Origin: Priapulus caudatus
Taxonomy: Eukaryota > Priapulida > Priapulimorpha > Priapulimorphida > Priapulidae
Direction: 5' to 3'
NCBI RefSeq assembly: GCF_000485595.1
Contig: NW_014577494.1
Span: 80,125-114,336, forward strand
Length of the DNA: 34,212 nucleotides
Part shown: positions 1 to 9,844 of the stretch, one piece after another
Layout: each line of letters starts with the position of its first letter
How positions within the stretch are numbered: position 1 is the stretch's first letter
Position numbers and translations under genes: made by a program
The notes under the pieces: model-generated
Seen by the model: only the letters and a program-made list of their open reading frames with translations
Database searches by the model: none
Told to the model about the DNA's origin: nothing

Positions 1-27
1 CAATAGGAAATAGGAATAGGAAATAGG

Positions 28-636
28 ATATATATCAGAAGTAGATAATAGGGAAGGAGTGTGACTTCAATAAACAAGGAAAATTCGTCATTTACTAGCT
101 TTAGAATACCTACGATTTACTACGCGTAACTCAACCAACTTGAGCACAAATCGTACACAGTACATTCGCCTAGCATCGTGCGAAATCGTTTCCTCGTATA
201 CACCCGCAATCCGGAGATACAGACTAAAACGTACGACACGATTATCCATTCTGTTGCCAGCAAACCGAATGCCTAAACCACCTAACTTGAAACAAAAGGC
301 AGCTACTAGCGAGCCACACCGCATCGCCGAAGGCACAACAGTGCACAAGAGTCGTTAGTAGCTGCCTTTTGTTTCAAGTTAGGCGGTTTATACATTCGGT
401 TTGCTGGCAACAGAATGGATAATCGTGTCGTACGTTTTAGTCTGTATCTCCGGATTGCGGGTGTATACGAGGAAACGATTTCGCACGATGCTAGGCGAAT
501 GTACTGTGTACGATTTGAGCTCAAGTTGGTTGAGTTACGCGTAGTAAATCGTAGGTATTCTAAGGCTAGTAAATGACGAATTTTCCTTGTTTATTGAAGT
601 CACACTCCTTCCCTATTATCTACTTCTGATATATAT
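28..636. repeat. Long near-perfect foldback (inverted repeat), 281-bp arms, 47-bp loop
   Basis: The left arm (28-308) is the reverse complement of the right arm (356-636). I count about five mismatches in 281 positions (about 98% identity). The 47-bp loop (309-355) is not repeated. Outer ends are ATATATAT followed by CAGAAGTAG. The flanks are TA-rich, so a TA or TATATATA target duplication is possible but cannot be proved. The small ORFs here are mirror images of each other and are not genes. It lies upstream of the first recognised VPS54 exon, so it is either intronic or beside VPS54. Best read as a foldback/MITE-like transposon or a recent inverted duplication; an assembly artefact is less likely because the arms differ. 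Confidence 0.9.
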
Positions 637-1008
637 ATATGCTACATGGTGCATAGGAATCATACAATATAGTACTGTATAGGGCAACCACGGCATTTGC
701 TTTGGATGCTGTCATTCAATTTTAGCCCTGTTATGAGGTCAGGTGATGGTGTTGTCAGAGTTGGGCAATAGTGACAGAGCCAGGTGATGGTGATTACAAT
801 GGATGACAGAGTTAAGTAATGATGAGTGGGTGGATAATAGAGTCAGGAGATGGTAACATAGTTAGAGGGGCACTTGTGTGGCAATAACTGCTATTTAGGG
901 TCCAAGAATCGTGCAATGTGTCACAGACTATTCAGAAACACCTGTATATACATTTCATACTGCTGTAGCTTATTGACAGGTATGCTGTGTCTGTTATTAT
1001 GTTACCAG
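637..1008. other. Probable VPS54 intron with degenerate GATGGTGAT-type minisatellite
   Basis: No coding exon is recognised between the foldback and the first VPS54 exon. From about 735 to 860 there is an imperfect tandem repeat built on GGTGATGGTG, GACAGAGT and AATGATGAG blocks. The stretch ends in a pyrimidine-poor but usable acceptor (CCAG at 1005-1008). Confidence 0.5.
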
Positions 1009-1058
1009 GCAAACCGCTTCGTCAATCGATTCCATGAGGAGCGAAAACAAAAACTAGG
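1009..1058 (+). CDS. VPS54: VPS54 exon (first in window)
   Basis: Encodes ANRFVNRFHEERKQKL plus two bases of a Gly codon. The acceptor is CAG ending at 1008 and the donor is GTGAGTAA at 1059. The family motif (A/K)-F-V-x-RFHEERK-x-KL is visible. The reading phase at the left edge is taken from homology. Confidence 0.9.
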
Positions 1059-4000
1059 GTGAGTAATAGGAATGTTAGAAGACTTCCTCAAAAATACAAA
1101 ATATTCAAATCATTTAAAAAATAAATGTTGAAATTAAAAAAAATGTGTCAGATGAGATTTGATATACCAATAATGCAGTGGTATGAAGTGTTTTACTTTT
1201 AATAATAATAGTAAATTTATAAAACATGAAATCATGAACTAATTAATATGAAATCAGATCATTATGTAATTAAATTATATATAGTTAATAATAATAAAAG
1301 TTCATAGATAATACCTCAATCAGTAACAGTCACTGTGTTACTCAGCAACTAAACATTATGATCTTACAGCAACTCTGCATTTGCTCGGTTTATTTTAGGT
1401 TAATTCTAGACAATGAGCGATGGAAACAAGCGGACGTGCCCGCTGAGTTTCAGGAACTAGTCGATCACATGGAAGAGACAGGTGAGCATTCATTGTCCAC
1501 ACTTTTGGTTTTACCAGCGAGTGCAAGCATAAAGCATAAAATTATGGTTATTGCAGTCATGACGATGCACTTTTTATCCACATCTAAACTTTGCATTCTC
1601 ATTGCTTGCCCTTGATAACTATATCCCAGCCAAAAGGCTAGGCATTAATAAAAAGCAAGTGCCTAGGTGCTTCTCGTTTGAAGGAAATATTTGCCTCGGT
1701 GCCCGCCAACTTGCCATGGTGGCCTAAAATTTCAGTTTAAACCCAAGGCAACACTTTCCTTGTCTTCAAAGTTTTCACTTAATTTGGTTCGTGGTTCTAG
1801 GTGGTGAGTAATTGCTTTGTGGTTTTTGGTTTGTGGTGCCCTAAAATTTCAGTTTAAACCCAAGTAGTTTTCACTTAATTTGGTTCATCGAAATGGAACA
1901 GCATAGCAAAATAGGAAGTATAATGCAGCAATTTAACCCTAAAAAGTGAACAGAATCACTTACATTTTGTGAAAAAGTGGAAATGGTTTTTTTACTTTTA
2001 CTATTTACGATGACATAATCACTTTATTTGATTCATGTGTCGGCACGTTGATGGCTTGGTTGATGACTGATTGCTGTGTGACATGCGTAGGTGAGGTGAG
2101 CCTGCCGTCTCGGCCGGACACCGCAGAGATTCAGAAGCCAGTCGACTACCTGTTTGTGCGCAAGGAGAGATTCGCCGTCGTCGGGTGAGCATCATGGAGT
2201 ATAACTAACCTCGTCTCCTATCTGAGTGTATCCTCACTCGTGTAGTATGTGTGTGCAGAGTTTCACAATTCTAACAAAAAGTGCATAATGTGGTCATTTT
2301 TATGTGCTTATCCGTTGCACTACATAGCGTATAACAACTGATCTCTCTCCCTGAGATGTCAATAGATAAAATAATAAGATGTTAATAATTTCATTTGTTT
2401 ATAATAAGGCCAAAACAAAATATATGTGTGGTTACCGTTACATGCCGAAAAAGAAATAGGGTAGGTATGTAGGGAAAACATTTTATTTTCTTGAAATATT
2501 TTATTTACGAACCATGTCCAAAGGATGTGCGTTGTGCCTTTTGAAGTAGCAACTGGGAAAATTGTAAAATTTTTATATTTTTTTAATTTTTTAATTTTAA
2601 ATTTTTAAAACTGAATAAAATGTTTAGGGTCGCTGGGAATAAATAGGGTCGGTCGGGAAACCGTAACCACACCTATATTTAGTTTTGGCCTAAGATAAAA
2701 CTCGCTGGCTGGATATTATCGCTAGTGTTTTACGCGTTAGCTCATTGTCCCCCAACCATCCACCCACCCACCTGCCCCGCATCGCGCTCGTTGCTAACGG
2801 CGACCGTCGTCTCGGCGACAGCACGGTGCTGATGCTGCTCAAGATGGTGGTGGAGTACGGGCAGTGCGTGGACGACATGCCGGCGGTGGGCACCGACCTG
2901 CTGACGCGCATCGTCGAGCTGCTCAAGCTGTTCAACTCACGCTCCTGCCAGCTGGTGCTGGGCGCTGGCGCCCTCCAGCAGGTCCGACTGAAAACAATCA
3001 CGACGAAGAACCTAGGTGAGTGCAGTAGTCGCTGACAGTAGGTGACAGTGTAGTGTGTAGCAGGGTAATAGCTGGCTGGGTAATGGGTAGCAGGGTGGTA
3101 GGTGGTAGGTGGCAGAGCAAAAGGTAGCAGGATGGTAGGTTGCAGGGTAATAGGTAGCAAGGTAATAGTGGCTAGCAAGGGGGTAGCAGGGGAGTGTGTA
3201 GCAAGGCAATAGATGGCAGGGTGATGGGTAGCACGGTAGTGGGTGGCAGGGTAGTATTTGGCAGGGTAGCAGCTAGCAGGGTAGTCGGAGATCCTTGGTG
3301 GTGTGCAATGTTGTCACGATGGTTTTTGATGCAGGGCAAGGGTATATGATATACTGTTTAAGAATAGGTGGTATTAATGTGGGTTACGGTGAACGTTATG
3401 TGGGCATGGTGGTTCGTGATGGGAAGTTAGCATGAACGATATATTGTGATGGTGGTTTGACGTTTGAGAGCAAGAGTGAATGATACGTTGGAACTCTGGT
3501 TTGGTGTTAGTGTGCTAGGGTGAAGAATGTATTGTGACAGTGATTTGGTGTATGCACAGCCCTGGCTTCAAGCTGCCTGCAGCTGATGGTACACTTCATG
3601 CCGCTGCTGAGACAGCACTTCAAACGGCAAATCCCAACACGACAGCAGACTGTAGACAAACATTTCGACCAGGCGCTGAAGGTGAGCCTAATGTCACCAG
3701 CAGGGGGCATCACCAGTTTTAATGTGGGGATAGTTAGGCAGAAAGGGTCGTTGTCGTATCAGGTACTACAGATATGTACCCGAGGTAATTTTAGGTTGTT
3801 TAGTATTATGTTTATATTTTTAGCTCATCTGACATAGTCAGATGCAGCTTGTAGAATCGCATGATCGTCCGTCCGTCCGTCCGAGCGTCCGTCCGTCCGT
3901 CCGTCAACAGTTGGGCACAAATCTTAACCGCTCGACGTACGGTCACGATATTCGGGACGTGGGGGGGGGGGTAATCCGAAAACGAGTTGGGATGTCGAAG

Positions 4001-7000
4001 CTGGGGGGTCAAAGGTCAAAGGTCAAAGGTCAAGAGGTGTAAAAGAAGGGCGAACATTCACTCCTTAACTTAAGGTATAGGGAGGAAATGCAGAATTGCG
4101 GCACAAATCTAAACGGCTCGACCTAGGCTCGTGATAGTCGGTGTATAGCATCATGGTAGGAAAAGCCATCACTGTGCCGAAATTGGAGGTCACAGGTCAA
4201 AGGTCAATGGGCACAGGGCAGATTTTAGACATTTTCTGTAGGACATGGTCTGACGGAGCGATTACGCCTTGCTAGACGCGCGCTCGGTTGCCCCGTGCAG
4301 TGCGCGCGCGCCGGAACTCGTTTCTCGCATCTCTCTCTCGGCGCGCTTAATGGCGCGCTTGACGGTCGACCGCGCTCTGCGGGATACTTTTTCTTGTCCT
4401 TTCGCGGTGACCTAGCATGTTTTACTGGCTTTATTGAAGCGACCAGTGAAATCGTAGCTTTCCACCTCGCCTCGCGCAGTGTATCTCGCCTCGGTTGGTA
4501 CTTTTTGCCTTGCAGGGAGGGTTACTTTGGTTGTTGCCTTAGCCATAGACTGCTGCTCTGACTTTTGCTTTTATTTAGGCCTACGCTGTTTCTCTCGCGT
4601 GGCGGCTACTAGCTGCACAGGGTATTGCAAAAGGCAAATGTTTGCTTGAACAAAGGTTTTACGCTCCTTAATCATTATGATTTTCTAAGCAGTCTGTCTG
4701 ATAGCACGTTTGCCCCTGGGCGCTGAAGGCTGAATGAATGAATCGTGATGCTCGCTGAGGAACCACAGGCGCATGGCTGGAGCGTTTATCTGTTGGTTTA
4801 TGGCTGGCCGACTGCGAATGACTGTTAACGCACCGCTGGGAGCAGTTATCGCTTTGGCCTGATATATTACTTGGTTTTAGCTGTCCTATGTAGGTTTCAG
4901 GACCGGTTGGATCTTTGGTTTTGTGTGAACTTTGAGGGCGCCATCTTCGCGGCAACTATAGGCCGGTTTAAATTAGATTTGTTTTCTGTAACTTTGTTAA
5001 GAGATATATACGTTAGTACTATATTATAATATTTTCTTTTCTTTGAATCTTAACATATAGTCTGTACTATGAGCCCCGGTGCAGATCCATTTCCAGTTGT
5101 GCGACATAGCTGTTACCGGTAAAATATTGGACGCTTATATTGATGGATTTCTATGCTGTTACATCAGGGGCATACGGAAGAGCTTATTGAGGGGCCGTTA
5201 GAAAGGCTCATTCGCTGGGTGTTTATTTTTTTAATGAATTTGGAGAAGGAGGGAAGTCTAAGTAAGGAGAGGGTAGAATGGGACGGGGACAGAGAAACGG
5301 TGATACGGTGTTGGTATGCGAGCGGGGACGGGGTACTTAGTTGTGGGAGAATGTTGTGGCAAGGGGATGGAGGTGGGAGCAGGGGGAGGAGGTGACGGCA
5401 GGGGGGGAGATGGGGACGGTAGGGGGGCGAGTGAGAGGCAGAGGAGGTAAGTGGGAGCAGGGGGAGGAGGTGGGACGCAGTGCGGGGGGGAGCGTGGGAG
5501 AGAAGGAATCGCCCCTCTAACTTATTGGAGTCCGAATGCTATCTGTTGACATCTTTTTAGATAGAGGAAAGAGATAGTGAGCGTGTCCTAACAATGATGT
5601 GTACGCAACTGCGTATCTGCATATCTGCGCCTAACAAATGTGTCACTTCGCACGACTGAAATTGTACGTTCATAACCGTAGCAACAGACCCCAGATGAGC
5701 CCAGACGCTGTGCGGCTCTTGTTATATGAGGTATGTTTAGGGTTAGGGTTAGGGTTAGTGTTAGGGTTAGGGTACACTTCTGTAGTACAAGTCTGGTACA
5801 CTTTGTGTATACATATATGTACCTCGGGTACATATCTGTAGTACCTGATACGACAACGACCCATTGAGCGATAGTTATATGCAAATGATAGAAATATATG
5901 GATTTAGTCATTTAAGATGGTTGAATAGATTATGTATACAGAGGTAGTTGGATTTAATGGGTTAAGGTGGTTGGATGTAAGCCGTGTAAGCCGTGTGTGT
6001 GGTGGTGGTGGTAAATAGATGGATGTTATTTCGATATCAAATTACGTCAGCATTTAGAAATTACAGACATTGCCAAGATGTCGTGTCGAAATTACAGATA
6101 CAAAAGTTGCTGCCTGCAAAGCATGTATATATATATTGTATATATTCAATGTGTGACTGGTTTTAATTTGTTCAAAGGACTATAATGACCATATCGATGA
6201 AATTGCAAACAAACTGCTGGCCATCATGGATACGATGATAGATTCCCAATTGGCCAAGGTAATGTTGCTGTTTTTATAATGATAATAATAATACTACTAC
6301 TACTAATCATAATTGCCATTGTCATTTTCTGGTGGTGATAATTGTGGTTTTTATTGGACATTAAGTCATTGCAAAGTAAAAACTATTTGTGTATGCATCC
6401 ACGATAATCAATACCTTTACCTACTAGCACTGCTAAACACATGAATCCATAAGATGCAGAGATGTATAGATTTCCCGTGGCCACGTGGGAGCGTGCAAAT
6501 AAATTTGTTTATATTAATAACAGTGGGAGGCAAAGCCACCTATGCCATCATCTGGCATGCGAGCCATCGGCAAGCAAATGGGCAAGCTGCACGAAGCTAT
6601 CATAGATCTACTGCCAGCCGAACAAATAAATGTGAGTTCGTGCTGCATTCTCCTGGTCACAGTGATGCCTGCCACCATCACTGCTTGCTCGACTGTTTGC
6701 TGCTGTCGTCGTTCGTTCTACCAGCAACCACGACACCATGATGGCATCGGCTGTGGTACAGCACATTGTTATTTCCATCAGAGATCTGGCACAAAGCTCG
6801 ATGATACACGCTGTTTGTTTGTGAATATTTGCATGTGCTATTTGCGTGTGCAGAATAGTTAACAGTGTAGAATTGACATCGTGCTTTTAAATATTTGCAT
6901 ATCTTGTGCATGTGGCTTAACACTTTATAGTGCAGTCGTATAATTGCAGATAAGCAACGATTTATTGCACCCACATCAATTGAAACTCAGCATATTTGCA

Positions 7001-8651
7001 GATTGAAATAATTATATTGATTAATTATATTTATGGAGCTAATTTATGTGTACTGCGTTGTGTTCATTATGCTGATCGAGGTATGTATTTCCCGTAATCC
7101 TGTAAGATTTTCAGTTGGTTTATATTTACTATTTGCTCTACTTTTCTTCCAGTACCATCTCAATTATTTTAATTGTATTTGGCAATGTTTTGCCAGATAC
7201 ATTGTTATTCCACGAATTCTTCTTCTTATTATTATTAATATTCTTTTTATTTTTCCACGACTGCCTTTGCCATGCATCTCTTCCTTAACTATATGACCTA
7301 CCGGTCTGTAATTTTGCAGGAGGCAGCATTAAAATTAAAGGAAGTGTATTGTGCATTGTAATAAAGGATAACTGAAACAATGCCTGTGCATTGTTGCAGA
7401 TTTCAGCCTGGACAGTGTGACTGGACAGTGCTGCCACCTATCGATCCATAACCATCGCCTGCTACTAGCAGAGGGGGCGGTGAGCCTGTGCACGGGCATA
7501 TTACAACGTGTTTATCTGGTCACATACAGGGCTAATTACGGATAGAAAAAGCGACGTTGTTGTTCGCCTGCTACTAGGAACCATAACTGCGTTGCTCTCT
7601 GACCGCCACCGCTCGCTCCCCCTGCCTCTCATACACGTGCCGTATTAAAACTTACCTTACTTAAAATGCAAATATATTGCTCCATATTATCAAGAGCGTA
7701 TTAAGAAGGAGAGCGTATAACGGTGAAAAGCTGAAACCATGTTGCAGTATTAATCGAATTAATAAACTTTCCCCGTTTTATTGATTAGCTGTCCTACCTT
7801 GTTAATATAAAAACAAACCGCATGTCCCTACGATGCCCCTACTCTGAGATAATGAGCGGTGAAAATCTGGTATTTTTGCCGAAAACTAGAAACAACTATA
7901 TAATTTTGCTAGAAACAACAGTGGCCCGGATCCGCGTTCGTACGCTGAATTTGCAACAGAATATATAAACTACTTATAGACTAATAGTTAAGATTAAGTT
8001 CCAGGACTGCTACAGTAGTAGCATGACCAGGCTGTGCGACCGATTGTCTTCTAACCCTAGCAAGACCGTTTCTTGGAGCTACTACAGTAGTAGATGTATT
8101 GCCAAATACAGTGTTCGCTCTTGCAGCGAAGACAGCACTCTAGTTGTTAATTGTTTATCTTCTTACGTTTGTTTCCAGGCGCTGTTCCTCAAGATAAACG
8201 AATCGTTTAAGTTGAAGTTCCGACAGAAGCTATCTAAGCTGTGTATACTAAATAACGGGGGACCACAGCATGCGTAAGTGTCGTCTACTTCACTAGATGT
8301 GTTCTAGAAGCTTGATCCTCTGTCATCAACTAGCATGCTTTATGGGTATTGCAATTCAAGTTCAAATTCAACGTAACTTATAACTGCATTTAAAAAATGA
8401 AAGATTTTACATGGGTATTTGTGGGATAGAGGAAGAATTGAATAAATTGGTGATATGTAGAGAAAAATGGTTGTTAAGTCAATTTTAAATATCAAGATAG
8501 AGTTAACATTCCGAGTAGGCCCTACTTATTCTCTCTCTACGTTTACAGGCTTGTAACATCGGATCTTACATTCTACGTGGGCCAGATGAAAAGTCTTTCG
8601 TCCTTGAGAAATTTTGATGACAGAATGGTCGAAGTATGGCCAAGTCGATGA
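1009..8651 (+). CDS. VPS54: VPS54, GARP complex subunit, C-terminal third (9 exons, 5' end outside window)
   Basis: The coding join is 1009-1058, 1399-1481, 2091-2184, 2822-3015, 3560-3681, 6178-6258, 6524-6631, 8179-8273 and 8549-8651. It totals 930 bp (309 codons plus stop); every junction is GT-AG and all phases agree. The product matches the C-terminal third of VPS54 (about 977 residues in mammals). Landmarks are RFHEERK, LDNERWKQADVPAEFQ, LVLGAGAL, LKTITTKNL, KHFDQALK, KQMGKLHEAIIDLLP and NNGGPQHALVTSDLTFYVG. VPS54 is one of four GARP subunits (VPS51-54); GARP tethers endosome-derived carriers at the trans-Golgi network, and the VPS54 C-terminal region helps dock on endosomes. The N-terminal two thirds must lie left of position 1. 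The gene converges on UGP2. The identity is certain in my view; individual exon edges are sequence-based predictions. Confidence 0.95.
1399..1481 (+). CDS. VPS54: VPS54 exon
   Basis: The acceptor is TTTTAG at 1393-1398 and the donor is GTGAGC at 1482. The first base completes the split Gly codon. The peptide LILDNERWKQADVPAEFQ, continuing ELVDHMEET, contains the highly conserved DNERWKQADVPAEFQ signature of VPS54. Confidence 0.95.
2091..2184 (+). CDS. VPS54: VPS54 exon
   Basis: The acceptor is GCGTAG ending at 2090 and the donor is GTGAGC at 2185. It encodes GEVSLPSRPDTAEIQKPVDY, then LFVRKERFAVVG. This is the variable linker before the Vps54 helical domain; the terminal (Y/F)AVVG aligns with the family. 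Confidence 0.9.
2408..2690. mobile_element. PIF/Harbinger-like MITE, 283 bp, TAA target duplication
   Basis: Terminal inverted repeats of about 34 bp start GGCCAAAAC at 2408 and end GTTTTGGCC at 2690; the inner part of both arms reads GTGTGGTTAC. A TAA triplet flanks each side (2405-2407, 2691-2693). A 3-bp TAA/TTA duplication with GGCC-type termini is the hallmark of PIF/Harbinger elements. There is no coding capacity and the centre is AT-rich. It sits in a VPS54 intron, about 130 bp upstream of the next exon. Confidence 0.8.
2822..3015 (+). CDS. VPS54: VPS54 exon (Vps54 domain)
   Basis: The acceptor is GACAG ending at 2821 and the donor is GTGAGT at 3016. It is the longest VPS54 exon in the window (194 bp). 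It carries TVLMLLKMVVEYGQCVDDMP, then the near-invariant FNSRSCQLVLGAGALQQV and LKTITTKNL. It is GC-richer than the introns around it, especially at third codon positions. Confidence 0.95.
3030..3300. repeat. G-rich degenerate minisatellite (GGTAGCAGGGTAATA-like units)
   Basis: About 260 bp of VPS54 intron made of imperfect copies of a short unit containing GTAGCAGGG, GGGTAATAG and GGTGGTAGG blocks. The antisense ORFs here (Pro/Thr/Tyr-rich, LPCYPATYY-like) are repeat translations, not genes. Confidence 0.75.
3560..3681 (+). CDS. VPS54: VPS54 exon
   Basis: The acceptor is GCACAG ending at 3559 and the donor is GTGAGC at 3682. The split Ala codon is completed, then LASSCLQLMVHFMPLLRQHF, KRQIPTRQQ and VDKHFDQALK. 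The KHFDQ(A)LK motif aligns with the RHFDHITKDY region of vertebrate VPS54. It ends in phase 0. Confidence 0.95.
3816..4964 (-). repeat. Dispersed repeat family, copy A (about 1.15 kb, longest copy)
   Basis: This copy is reverse-complementary to copies B (16501-17365) and C (18876-19912). One terminus (3816-3860) has a hairpin, CATCTGAC...GTCAGATG, just inside TTTTTAGCT. Next come a GTCC-type microsatellite (3868-3903) and two diverged tandem modules, each with CACAAATCT, CGCTCGAC-like and AGGTCA blocks (about 3910-4045 and 4100-4215). A GC-rich stretch (4270-4400) appears absent from B and C. The far end (about 4930-4964) matches GTTGCCGCGAGATGGCGC of B and C when read in reverse. I cannot assign it to a transposon superfamily. 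It lies in the long VPS54 intron 3682-6177. Confidence 0.8.
4006..4206 (+). promoter_or_regulatory. Two clusters of AGGTCA half-sites (DR1 spacing) inside copy A
   Basis: AGGTCA occurs at 4013-4018, 4020-4025 and 4027-4032, preceded by GGGTCA at 4006, all on a 7-bp pitch. It occurs again at 4187-4192, 4194-4199 and 4201-4206. Direct repeats of AGGTCA with a 1-bp spacer are the classical DR1 site of nuclear receptors such as HNF4 or RXR dimers. Sequence match only; function is not shown. Confidence 0.45.
5240..5515. repeat. Purine-rich low-complexity tract in VPS54 intron
   Basis: The + strand is almost all G and A here, with GGGAGGAGGTG and GGGGGGAGA blocks. The ORF over 5153-5395 is a product of this composition. 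There is no other structure. Confidence 0.7.
5737..5772 (+). repeat. Short interstitial telomere-like array (TTAGGG)6
   Basis: Six tandem hexamers, one of them TTAGTG. TTAGGG is the usual metazoan telomere repeat, so this is an interstitial trace. The remaining VPS54 intron on either side (4965-5239 and 5773-6177) shows no gene. Confidence 0.85.
6178..6258 (+). CDS. VPS54: VPS54 exon
   Basis: 27 whole codons, phase 0 at both ends. The acceptor is CAAAG ending at 6177 and the donor is GTAATG at 6259. The peptide is DYNDHIDEIANKLLAIMDTM, then IDSQLAK, matching the family's DYHDHIAEISAKLVAIMD helix. The intron before it is the largest in this part of the gene (2.5 kb). Confidence 0.95.
6524..6631 (+). 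CDS. VPS54: VPS54 exon
   Basis: 36 whole codons. The acceptor is AACAG ending at 6523 and the donor is GTGAGT at 6632. Peptide: WEAKPPMPSSGMRAIGKQMG, then KLHEAIIDLLPAEQIN. The KQM-x-KLHEAI-x-DLLP motif is diagnostic of VPS54. Confidence 0.95.
6632..8178 (+). other. VPS54 intron, 1.5 kb, nothing recognised
   Basis: AT-rich with short Thr/Ile/Phe-rich random ORFs. I see no repeat family, RNA gene or conserved peptide. Confidence 0.6.
8179..8273 (+). CDS. VPS54: VPS54 exon
   Basis: The acceptor is TTCCAG ending at 8178 and the donor is GTAAGT at 8274. Peptide: ALFLKINESFKLKFRQKLSK, then LCILNNGGPQH plus two bases of Ala. The NGGPQ(H/N) motif near the C-terminus is conserved. Confidence 0.95.
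8549..8651 (+). CDS. VPS54: VPS54 terminal coding exon
   Basis: The acceptor is TTACAG ending at 8548 and the stop TGA is at 8649-8651. Peptide: LVTSDLTFYVGQMKSLSSLR, then NFDDRMVEVWPSR. This is the extreme C-terminus, the segment hit by the mouse wobbler substitution (L967Q). By my recalled alignment, anchored on the shared W, the residue here is Asp rather than Leu. Confidence 0.93.
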
Positions 8652-8733
8652 AACCTGCATGGGCATGCTACTGCAGTTCACTCAAAATGGCTGCTTTCCT
8701 TGCACACAAGAACGGTGCCACCATATAACTTTC

Positions 8734-8739
8734 AATAAA
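8734..8739 (+). promoter_or_regulatory. Candidate VPS54 polyadenylation signal AATAAA
   Basis: This is the first AATAAA after the VPS54 stop, 83 bp downstream. It would give a very short 3' UTR; later signals are possible. Confidence 0.45.
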
Positions 8740-9844
8740 ACAGTTATCAGATGAAGAAATGATCGTGTTTGCGTGCAGAACTGAACGTTTGCTGTCCGAA
8801 TTATTCCATTATTACACCCAGATGCGGATTGCATACAGTTGCTGGAAGTGGAGCCAAGCAAATGAAGGACACTGCTGCTATCTGCAGCAACCATTCTCCT
8901 TGATTAGTCATCTACGGGCAAGCAGAATGTTGTCCCGTCTTCTAATTGTACCCAATCAGAAACCTTTCTTGATGCCATCAGTGCAAACCATAGTACAAAA
9001 TCGAGGCTCGACCTAACACACATATCACACGCAAGTGTCAGTGTCTGCCACGTTGTCTGATCTGTTATTGGAGCAGTGATAATTGTGGCCAAACATATAA
9101 TTTGCAGAAATTTCTGGTGCGAATGCCACTAGTACTTGCCACGTGCCCGTCACGTGAGCTGTTGACGGGGAAATGTACATCTGCTGAGAGCGGTGCTCTC
9201 TGAACTTGTCACTATATGTTCCTGAATGGTAATGCATTCCCTCGGGCTGAGGGCGAGTAGTGGTCTGCGTGTATCACTAGTAGGTGGCATCATCATTTAC
9301 TACCTGCCATACAGATCATAGATAAGATCCGTTGGCGATAAAATGCAACCTTGATGTAGGCAATGCAAATATCTGCATGTATCACGCGAGATGGCCACAG
9401 AAGCCACACACACTCAACTCTCTGTTTCTGTGCGTCATTCCCAGACCCAGTGGGTACACTGGCATAGTTCTTTGCTAGTGTGCTCTATGGCTTCTTATGC
9501 CCGTGTGTGCGCGTGGTGCTTGAGACTCTGAAACTATAGCTGCAATGAAACTACCGTGAATATAGTGGAACCGTGAGAAATTGACGGCAAAACTTCGCTT
9601 TTGTGGCATTTCGTCATGGCGTGGTGCCTTCATTTGACCTTCATGCTGTGTTGAAGGTGAATCGATCGCTCTGCGCACTGTGTAGCAGAGGGAGCGAGAC
9701 TGTGATACTCATCTGCAGTCAACAGAATAGTTGTTGATGGAGAAGCAAGTGCAAAGCACGCGTTAGTGTAAAGCCGTACCTACGGTTTGTCCCCGACTCA
9801 CCCGGAATCCTTCAAAACCTGCTCGGTAAGCCATTTTCCTAGCC
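8740..9844. other. Intergenic DNA after VPS54, nothing recognised
   Basis: Mixed-composition sequence with only short random ORFs. No exon, RNA gene or repeat family was recognised before the minisatellite begins. Confidence 0.6.

Noticed and set aside
88-524. ORFs of 72-86 codons around the first 500 bases
   Set aside because: They lie in the foldback arms and are mirror images of each other; no known domain.
1723-1886. Short tandem duplication (CTAAAATTTCAGTTTAAACC and GTTTTCACTTAATTTGGTTC blocks twice)
   Set aside because: Real, but a small local duplication in an intron with no evident consequence.
2690-3209. Antisense ORFs opposite VPS54 exon 4 and the following intron
   Set aside because: One is the shadow of a GC-rich exon, the other translates a degenerate minisatellite.
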